A DNA stretch of 62,377 nucleotides, taken from positions 1 to 62,377 of the forward strand of contig NZ_QLIU01000009.1 of assembly GCF_003574425.1 (NCBI RefSeq). Direction: 5' to 3'. Every line of letters starts with the position of its first letter. The stretch's first letter is position 1. This DNA comes from Cysteiniphilum halobium. GTDB taxonomy: Bacteria > Pseudomonadota > Gammaproteobacteria > Francisellales > Francisellaceae. The notes beneath the pieces were generated by a model, which ran no database searches, was not told where the DNA came from, and saw only the letters and a program-made list of their open reading frames with translations. This document shows, piece by piece, positions 56,441 to 62,377 of this stretch. A program made the translations under genes and the position numbers.

Positions 56441-56526
56441 AAGTTGTATCAGCTAGGAGCTCTCCCCTTGTAGGATTGCTCGTGTAGCTTAAGCTGCACG
56501 GGTGAGGGGGAATTAAAACGCAACTT
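56441..56526. repeat. AAGTTG...CAACTT palindromic element, copy 1
   Basis: 86 bp with AAGTTG and CAACTT ends. An inner stem CGTGTAGC/GCTGCACG and CTCTCCCC/GGTGAGGGGG arms give a cruciform. Lies in the divergent gap between the AMP ligase and pyrC. Aligns with the copy at 61545-61632. Confidence 0.7.
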
Positions 56527-56610
56527 ATTCTTTGATTTATTACTATAAAAGTGAAGTTTGCTGTTATAGAATGGAAACGTTATACAATGTGCTAAAAGGA
56601 TGGTAAAGCG

Positions 56611-57957
56611 ATGTCAAAGTATTTAATAAAATCACCAACCATTGTCAATGAAAATAAGATATTTGTCTCTGATGTGTTAGTGAAAGACGGTAGAATTGTA
56701 GAGGTTGCACGAGATATTACTGCTACGCCGGATACTAAAATCATCGATGCCGAAGGATTACATTTATTGCCTGGTATGATTGATGACCAGGTGCATTTTC
56801 GTGAGCCAGGGTTAACGCATAAGGCAGATATCGAAAGTGAGTCAAAGGCCGCAGTTGCCGGTGGTATTACCTCTTACATGGAGATGCCCAATTGTAACCC
56901 AGCGACGGTGACAATCGAGCGACTAAATGCAAAAAAAGCATTGGCGTCAACTAAGTCACATGCCAATTATGCTTTTTATCTGGGGGCAACTAACGATAAT
57001 GTGGATGAGCTTCAACGTTTAAGGCCTGGAGATGCCTGTGGGGTTAAGATCTTTATGGGTGCATCAACTGGTAACATGTTAGTTGATAATGTCAAAACAT
57101 TAGAAAGCTTCTTTGCCAACTCGCCAATTCTTATTGCAACACATTGTGAAGATACGCCCATGATCACACAAAATGAGGAGAAGTATCGTGCGCAGTATGG
57201 CGAAGATATACCATTTGATTTACATCCTTTGATTAGAAGCAGAGAGGCCTGTATTAAATCATCTACTTTAGCAGTCAGTTTAGCGAAAAAGTATAACACT
57301 AAGCTCAATGTGCTGCATATTACGACAAAAGATGAATTGCAATTATTTGCCGAGAATAAAGATATTCCATTAGCAGAAAAGCGTATTACTGCAGAAGTTT
57401 GTGCGCATCATCTGTTTTTTTCACGCAAGGATTATCACACGCGAGGCGCTTTAATAAAATGTAACCCAGCGGTGAAAGAAGAAGAAGATCGTTTGGCGTT
57501 GCTGCAAGCAGTTAACGACAATGTATTAGATGTGATTGCTACAGATCATGCGCCGCATACCTGGGCTGAAAAGCACCAAAGTTATTTTAAGGCGCCATCG
57601 GGGTTACCATTAGTGCAACATGCATTATTGTCACTACTTGAGCATTATCACCAAGGTGTTTTTTCACTGGAAAAAATTGTTCAGAAAACAGCGCATGCAC
57701 CAGCAACAATCTATCAGGTGGAAAAGCGAGGGTTTATTCGTGAGGGATATTGGGCAGATTTCGTGTTAGTTGATCTTAATACACAAAACCATATGAGTGA
57801 TGTTGAGGCAAAGTCAAAATGTGGCTGGTCACCGTTTAGTGGCTTGACTTTTTCATCCACAATTAAGAAAACCTTTGTCAATGGCATTTTGAAATATGAT
57901 CATGGACGCATCGTGGCAGATGATTTGGGTATGGCGCTTGAATTTACTGGGTTTTAA
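56611..57957 (+). CDS. pyrC: Dihydroorotase
   Basis: Zinc amidohydrolase of pyrimidine synthesis. 448 residues. QVHFREPGLTHKADIESESKAAVAGGITSYMEMP carries metal ligands and the start of the fold; IFMGASTG, HCED, LHITT and the catalytic DVIATDHAPH follow. This is the longer class I type, unlike the E. coli 348-residue PyrC. pyrE follows after 370 bases. Confidence 0.92.
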   Translation: MSKYLIKSPTIVNENKIFVSDVLVKDGRIVEVARDITATPDTKIIDAEGLHLLPGMIDDQVHFREPGLTHKADIESESKAAVAGGITSYMEMPNCNPATVTIERLNAKKALASTKSHANYAFYLGATNDNVDELQRLRPGDACGVKIFMGASTGNMLVDNVKTLESFFANSPILIATHCEDTPMITQNEEKYRAQYGEDIPFDLHPLIRSREACIKSSTLAVSLAKKYNTKLNVLHITTKDELQLFAENKDIPLAEKRITAEVCAHHLFFSRKDYHTRGALIKCNPAVKEEEDRLALLQAVNDNVLDVIATDHAPHTWAEKHQSYFKAPSGLPLVQHALLSLLEHYHQGVFSLEKIVQKTAHAPATIYQVEKRGFIREGYWADFVLVDLNTQNHMSDVEAKSKCGWSPFSGLTFSSTIKKTFVNGILKYDHGRIVADDLGMALEFTGF

Positions 57958-58109
57958 CCTAAATTAAACTATTTGAATTTGGTTTTATTTTTTGCATCAT
58001 TTAACTGGTTTATCGTTAACCAATAGAAACTACTGTGTATCATTTTGTTTTCCTTGCTGCTTTTTTAACTCGATTTCGATTTGACTTTGAACAAGTTTGT
58101 GTATCATAT

Positions 58110-58149
58110 AATAGAACATATTTTATCCTTATGGTTTGTGCTGGGTATA
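58110..58149 (-). repeat. TATACCC-family repeat, copy 7 (reverse)
   Basis: On the minus strand it begins TATACCCAGCACAAACCAT at 58149. Its first 20 bases match copy 4 almost exactly. Confidence 0.5.
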
Positions 58150-58254
58150 TTATCTGATTTGAAATGGAATAATGCAGTTTCAAGGGTGTAATTTTATGTA
58201 TTTATTTTGATACATTAATTGTTTTTGGTAAGTCATACTTCTTGTCGTTCAATC

Positions 58255-58316
58255 TGTCAAAAGATTTATGGATTGTTTGGCAACTAAACATTGCAAAATG
58301 ATTAGCGATAAGTATA
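58255..58316 (-). repeat. TATACCC-family repeat, copy 8 (reverse)
   Basis: On the minus strand it begins TATACTTATCGCTAATCAT at 58316, continues TTTTGCAATGTTTAGTTGCC and ends near TCTTTTGACAG, aligning with the copies at 12233 and 62142. It ends 13 bases before pyrE. Confidence 0.55.
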
Positions 58317-58329
58317 TTAAACATACTTT

Positions 58330-59010
58330 ATGACTAAGGTAAGTAAGTTATTGAAGATGAGAGATTATAACTTCTTTGACGTCGCTATTGAGGCGTCAGC
58401 GCTTAAATTTGGTGAATTTACATTAAAGTCTGGGCGTATTAGTCCTTATTTTTTTAACGCAGGATTGTTTCATTATGGTAAAACCTTACATCAACTCGCA
58501 GAATGTTACGCAGCTAAGTTAATAGAGGTCAATGTTCAATTTGATGTGTTATTTGGTCCTGCTTATAAGGGTATTTCTTTGGCGGCACTTGTTGCATCCA
58601 TCCTATATAGCCGTTATGGTAAAGATGTGGGTTTTTGTTATAACCGTAAGGAAAGAAAAGACCATGGGGAAGGTGGCATGCTTGTTGGCGCAGACATTAA
58701 AGGCAAAAAAGTATTGATTATCGATGATGTAATTACCGCGGGTACTGCCATTAAGGAAGCAGTTGATATTATTAACAACCACGGCGGCACAATTAAAGGT
58801 GTATGTGTGGCTTTAGATCGTCAAGAAGTTGCACCCAATGCGGAAATATCAGCCGTTAAAATGGTCGAGAAAATGTATCAGTTTGCTGTTTACGCAATTG
58901 GTAATTTGAGCGGTTTAATTGATTATCTTAAAGCACATGGGCAGATCGAAGATGCGTTAATTGAGCGCATGAAAACCTATCAGCAAAAGTATTCGATTGC
59001 GCAAAAATAA
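58330..59010 (+). CDS. pyrE: Orotate phosphoribosyltransferase
   Basis: 226 residues, or 217 if translation begins at ATG 58357, where the family N-terminus (MRDY...) begins. No ribosome-binding site decides it. ALKFGEFTLKSGRISPYFFNAG, FGPAYKGI and the PRPP loop VLIIDDVITAGTAIKEA are intact. Makes orotidine-5'-phosphate. Next to pyrC in the pathway sense. Confidence 0.92.
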   Translation: MTKVSKLLKMRDYNFFDVAIEASALKFGEFTLKSGRISPYFFNAGLFHYGKTLHQLAECYAAKLIEVNVQFDVLFGPAYKGISLAALVASILYSRYGKDVGFCYNRKERKDHGEGGMLVGADIKGKKVLIIDDVITAGTAIKEAVDIINNHGGTIKGVCVALDRQEVAPNAEISAVKMVEKMYQFAVYAIGNLSGLIDYLKAHGQIEDALIERMKTYQQKYSIAQK

Positions 59011-59023
59011 GCTTTGGCTTTGC

Positions 59024-59052
59024 TTGTTGTTTCTCTAAAAAGCATGTATCAT
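59024..59052 (+). promoter_or_regulatory. Probable sigma-70 promoter of rpsO-pnp
   Basis: TTGTTG (59024-59029) and TATCAT (59047-59052) separated by exactly 17 bases, about 100 bases before the rpsO ATG. Confidence 0.45.
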
Positions 59053-59151
59053 ACGGCCGTTGCTAAACTGTCACGGTATTTTATGCGGTTAAATGTCTGA
59101 AATATCGCTATGGGAAGTTTACACATGCAATAAATCTTAGGAGAAAAAACT

Positions 59152-59418
59152 ATGTTAAGCACCGAGCAAAAACAATCGATCGTTTCTGAATATCAACGTT
59201 CAGAAGGCGATACTGGCTCACCAGAAGTACAAGTTGCTTTATTGACAGCACGCATTACCGGGTTGCAGGGGCATTTTGAATCACATAAGCAAGATTTCCA
59301 CTCAAGACGTGGTTTGTTGCGTTTAGTAAGTCAACGTCGTAAGCTTCTTGACTACTTAAAGAGCAAAGATATCGAGCGCTATCGCGCATTGATCGGGCGT
59401 TTAGGTTTACGTAGATAA
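59152..59418 (+). CDS. rpsO: 30S ribosomal protein S15
   Basis: 88 residues, standard length. [51 protein letters not shown] is unmistakable. TAGGAGAA site before the ATG. rpsO-pnp is the usual order. Confidence 0.97.
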   Translation: MLSTEQKQSIVSEYQRSEGDTGSPEVQVALLTARITGLQGHFESHKQDFHSRRGLLRLVSQRRKLLDYLKSKDIERYRALIGRLGLRR

Positions 59419-59465
59419 GCTCAAAGATACGACACACCGCAAAACAATGATAATAAGGTATACAA

Positions 59466-61541
59466 GTGAAAATATTTAAAGAAAGCTTTCAGTTAGGACA
59501 ACATCAAGTGACATTAGAAACTGGATCAATGGCGCGTCAAGCGGCAGGCTCTGTTCTAGTCACTATGGGTGACACCGTTGTATTGGTAACAACTGCAGCG
59601 CAAAAAGAGGCTAAAGAAGGTATAGATTTCTTCCCATTGACAGTCAACTACCAAGAAAAGTCATATGCAGCAGGTAAGATTCCAGGCGGGTTTCCACGTC
59701 GTGAAGGACGCCCAAGTGAAAACGAGACACTAACGGCTCGTTTGATTGACCGTCCATTGCGTCCGTTATTTCCTGAAGGCTTTTATAATGAAGTTCAAGT
59801 TGTAGCAACAGTATTATCATATGACCCTGAGGTACCACCGGATATTCCAGCGCTGATCGGTGCTTCGGCTTCGTTGGTATTATCTGGCGTACCATTTGAG
59901 GGTCCTGTTGCTGGTGTGCGTGTCGGCTTTATCGATGGGCAATATGTCTTAAACCCATCATTTGCCAAACAAGATATTTCAGAATTGGATTTAGTCGTTG
60001 CCGGTACGAAAGATGCGGTACTCATGGTTGAATCAGAAGCAAAAAGCTTACCAGAAGACGTGATGCTTGGCGCTGTTTTATATGGTCACAAAGAAATGCA
60101 AGTGATCATTGAAGCGATTAATCACTTGGCAAAATATGCTGCCAAACCGCGCTGGGATTTTACGCCAAAAGCGGAAAATAAAGCATTAAAAGAGCAGATT
60201 AAATCGCGTTTTTACAGTGAGATTAAAGCGGTTTATCAAGAAACCGAAAAACAAAAACGTGTTGAGGCAATCAATCGTTTACGCAAAACAGTGGTCGAAG
60301 CCATTGTTGCTGATGAAACGGAATTAGAAGAAGTTTCCGTTGAAGAGATTAAAACAATTTTCCACGATATCGAAAAAGAAGTTGTTCGTAAAAACATTTT
60401 AAGTGGCTTGCCACGTATTGATGGTCGTGATACACGTACTGTGCGTCCGATTAATGTGCGCACAGGTGTCCTACCTAAAGCGCATGGTTCGGCTTTGTTC
60501 ACGCGTGGTGAGACGCAAGCTTTAGTGGTCACAACCTTGGGTAATGATCGTGATGCACAATTTATTGAAACCTTAGGCGGAGACAAGAAAAACCGTTATA
60601 TGCTACATTATAACTTTCCACCATATTCAGTTGGTGAAACCGGTATGATTGGCACACCTAAGCGTCGCGAGATCGGTCATGCGAACCTTGCTAAACGTGC
60701 GACACAAGCAGTTTTTCCAAATGAAGATGCCTATCCTTATGTTATTCGTGTGGTTTCTGAAATTACGGAATCAAACGGTTCAAGTTCAATGGCAACCGTT
60801 TGTGGTGCATCCTTGTCGATGATGGATGCAGGCGTGCCATTAGCGGCTCCTGTCGCCGGTATCGCAATGGGACTTATCAAAGATGGTGATAAATATGCGG
60901 TGTTATCAGATATCCTAGGAGACGAGGATCACTTAGGTGATATGGATTTTAAAGTAGCTGGTACACGCTATGGTATAACTGCTTTGCAAATGGATATTAA
61001 GATCAAAGGTATTACGCGTGAGATCATGCAAGCAGCTCTTGAACAAGCCAAAGAAGGGCGTTTGCATATTCTGGGCATTATGAATGAGGTTATTTCTGAA
61101 TATAAAACAGAAACCTCTGACAATGCGCCGCAAGTTGAAGTCATTACGATCGATCCAAGTAAAATCCGTGATGTGATTGGTAAAGGTGGGGCGACGGTCA
61201 AAGGGATTACTGAGAAGACAGGTGCCTCAATTGATACCTCAGATAATGGTGATGTTAAGATTTTTGCTAAGAGTCGTGATGCATTAAATGCCGCAATTGA
61301 AGAAGTGTTGGCAATAACTGCAAGTGCTGAAGTGGGTCAGACCTATAGCGGTAAAGTTGTTAAAGTCTTAGATTTTGGCGCATTTATTAATATATTACCT
61401 GGTAAAGATGGGTTATTGCCATTTGCTGAGCTTGAAAATGTCGGTGTTAATCCAAACACGATGGCAGAAGGTAAAAGCATGAACGTTATGGTGCAAAATA
61501 TTGATCGTATGGGCAAAATTAAGCTTGTGCCGGTCCAATAA
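59466..61541 (+). CDS. pnp: Polynucleotide phosphorylase
   Basis: 3'-5' exoribonuclease of the RNA degradosome. 691 residues: two RNase PH domains (first: [14 protein letters not shown]; second: [20 protein letters not shown] and [17 protein letters not shown]), then KH ([21 protein letters not shown]) and S1 ([19 protein letters not shown]). The start is GTG at 59466 with AAGG about 8 bases upstream. Same operon as rpsO. A palindromic element follows the stop directly. Confidence 0.96.
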   Translation: MKIFKESFQLGQHQVTLETGSMARQAAGSVLVTMGDTVVLVTTAAQKEAKEGIDFFPLTVNYQEKSYAAGKIPGGFPRREGRPSENETLTARLIDRPLRPLFPEGFYNEVQVVATVLSYDPEVPPDIPALIGASASLVLSGVPFEGPVAGVRVGFIDGQYVLNPSFAKQDISELDLVVAGTKDAVLMVESEAKSLPEDVMLGAVLYGHKEMQVIIEAINHLAKYAAKPRWDFTPKAENKALKEQIKSRFYSEIKAVYQETEKQKRVEAINRLRKTVVEAIVADETELEEVSVEEIKTIFHDIEKEVVRKNILSGLPRIDGRDTRTVRPINVRTGVLPKAHGSALFTRGETQALVVTTLGNDRDAQFIETLGGDKKNRYMLHYNFPPYSVGETGMIGTPKRREIGHANLAKRATQAVFPNEDAYPYVIRVVSEITESNGSSSMATVCGASLSMMDAGVPLAAPVAGIAMGLIKDGDKYAVLSDILGDEDHLGDMDFKVAGTRYGITALQMDIKIKGITREIMQAALEQAKEGRLHILGIMNEVISEYKTETSDNAPQVEVITIDPSKIRDVIGKGGATVKGITEKTGASIDTSDNGDVKIFAKSRDALNAAIEEVLAITASAEVGQTYSGKVVKVLDFGAFINILPGKDGLLPFAELENVGVNPNTMAEGKSMNVMVQNIDRMGKIKLVPVQ

Positions 61542-61544
61542 ATT

Positions 61545-61632
61545 AAGTTGTGTCATCTTTCACCTTGCCCCTTATGGGGAGAGATCGCGTAGCGCCAAGC
61601 TGCGCCGGTGAAAAGTAATTGAAACTCAACTT
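61545..61632. repeat. AAGTTG...CAACTT palindromic element, copy 2
   Basis: 88 bp, ends AAGTTG/CAACTT, inner GCGTAGC/GCTGCGC stem, CACC/GGTG arms and a GCCCC/GGGG side hairpin. Four bases after the pnp stop; may stabilise or end that mRNA. Confidence 0.7.
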
Positions 61633-61670
61633 GCTTATATAGTAAAAATAAGGGAGTGAAAGAAAGAAAA

Positions 61671-62015
61671 ATGAGCGTTCAACAAGCACAACCGCTTAAT
61701 TTCACTGATGCAGCTGCTTTGAAAGTCAAAGAGTTGATTTCAGAAGAAGATAATAATGATTTAAAGTTACGCGTATACATCACCGGTGGTGGTTGCTCTG
61801 GTTTTCAATATGGTTTTACCTTTGATGAGGAGCAAAAAGAAGATGATATGATCTTTGAGAATCATGGTGTTTACCTGTTGGTAGATGCGATGAGTTTTCA
61901 GTATCTTGTCGGCGCTGATATTGACTATAAAGAAGATGTTGAGGGTGCTCATTTTATTATCCGTAACCCAAATGCTAAGACCACCTGTGGTTGTGGATCT
62001 TCTTTTTCTGTTTAA
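61671..62015 (+). CDS. erpA: Iron-sulphur cluster insertion protein ErpA
   Basis: A-type carrier, 115 residues. Cluster ligands Cys42 ([15 protein letters not shown]), Cys107 and Cys109 (TTCGCGSSF) sit as in E. coli ErpA (42, 106, 108). ATG 61671 chosen over GTG 61656, which would be inside the ribosome-binding stretch. Confidence 0.93.
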   Translation: MSVQQAQPLNFTDAAALKVKELISEEDNNDLKLRVYITGGGCSGFQYGFTFDEEQKEDDMIFENHGVYLLVDAMSFQYLVGADIDYKEDVEGAHFIIRNPNAKTTCGCGSSFSV

Positions 62016-62377
62016 ATTTATTTGCCTTAATATTATCCAATATAGAATATAAGTAATGATGAAGATATTATCGGATACTTTTGGATTCTTGGCCTTATCC
62101 TGAATATCTATTACTACCAAAGAGCCATTGTTGAGCAGTGATATACCGCTCGTAAATCATCTTACAGTTTTCGGTGCCGAAGAAGTTTTCGATGCTTTTG
62201 ATTGATTGTATTGCAGGTAATAGCTAGGACTATTGCCCAAATAGAATCACTCAAAAGAGCTTAGAATTATAGTCATTCTAATAAATACCCATATATCTTT
62301 AACCTATATCAACGCTATGTTCAACTTTTTAAATTCCTAATTTTTCAAACTGTATGATTGAATAGCCTTTACTTTTG
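62016..62377 (+). other. Gene-free window end
   Basis: AT-rich, no ORF or RNA recognised apart from the repeat at 62142. Confidence 0.6.
62142..62205 (+). repeat. TATACCC-family repeat, copy 9
   Basis: Starts TATACCGCTCGTAAATCAT; carries GGTGCCGAAGAAGTTTTCG and ATGCTTTTGAT, the clearest internal block. Aligns with copies 1, 2 and 8. Confidence 0.65.

Larger units (their letters stand above)
57958..58329 (+). other. Gene-free stretch between pyrC and pyrE with two reverse TATACCC copies
   Basis: Apart from the two repeats listed separately (ending at 58149 and 58316) I see no ORF, RNA or clear terminator. AT-rich. Confidence 0.7.

Noticed and set aside
56441-56526. Leader RNA of pyrC
   Set aside because: The same element lies after pnp, so it is a dispersed repeat and not a pyrC-specific regulator.

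Overview
This window is an AT-rich (I judge roughly 38-40% GC by eye) gammaproteobacterial chromosome segment that looks like the Francisella branch (Francisellaceae or the neighbouring Fastidiosibacteraceae). The main clues are the tkt-gapA-pgk-pyk-fba glycolytic cluster, a fused folK-folP, a FipA/FipB-like pair (FKBP_N protein plus FKBP_N-DsbA lipoprotein), and an hpf-ptsN-hprK-rapZ-EIIA-HPr row without rpoN or ptsI. Species assignment is inference. I recognise no rRNA, tRNA, IS element, prophage or CRISPR array.

Layout. 1-1010: flavohaemoglobin (hmp, cut by the window edge) divergent from an NsrR-type NO sensor, with two matching operators between them. 1124-5328: dusA, dacB, folB, folKP. 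5406-12231: transketolase and lower glycolysis, with an internal hairpin terminator between gapA and pgk. 12306-15828: periplasmic solute-binding protein, secreted GH18 chitinase and a secreted LysM protein. 15994-20772: acetyl-CoA synthetase, an orphan ketoacyl-synthase-like protein, aspartate-semialdehyde dehydrogenase and a LysR regulator. 20882-22381: a GC-rich structured element, a TerC-family membrane protein and a ferritin-like protein. 22548-27609: NagB-II, NagA, a flavoprotein and an amino-acid permease. 27837-28226: tiny secreted ORF plus decayed remnants. 28270-33230: KimA-like permease, Nif3-like protein, ribokinase, TrmL, small membrane protein and parvulin. 33297-41260 (minus strand): miaB-phoH-ybeY-corC-lnt-glnE. 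41471-43121: fipB and fipA. 43296-46678: rlmD, trpD, a candidate small RNA of two hairpins and a LEA-like repeat protein. 46803-49696: hpf and the nitrogen-PTS regulatory row. 49793-52433: small HTH protein, DUF202 protein, elbB and alr. 52451-56342: pabA, a pabB-pabC fusion and an AMP-forming ligase, apparently one operon with alr. 56611-62015: pyrC, pyrE, rpsO, pnp, erpA.

How the parts fit. The secreted chitinase with chitin-binding modules, a LysM protein, NagB-II and NagA outline a chitin/GlcNAc route that delivers fructose-6-phosphate to the glycolytic genes in the same window. The PTS proteins look regulatory: no sugar permease and no Enzyme I are present, and the HPr kinase is short and degenerate.

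Beyond genes, the intergenic spaces carry three families of short palindromic repeats: about nine copies of a 34-73 bp TATACCC element, three GGGCGTA...TACGCCC hairpins, and two 86-88 bp AAGTTG...CAACTT elements. There are also two unassigned structured elements, at 20882-20963 and 45877-46014. The second has two stable stems with matching C/U-rich loops on the minus strand and is the most promising undescribed element here.
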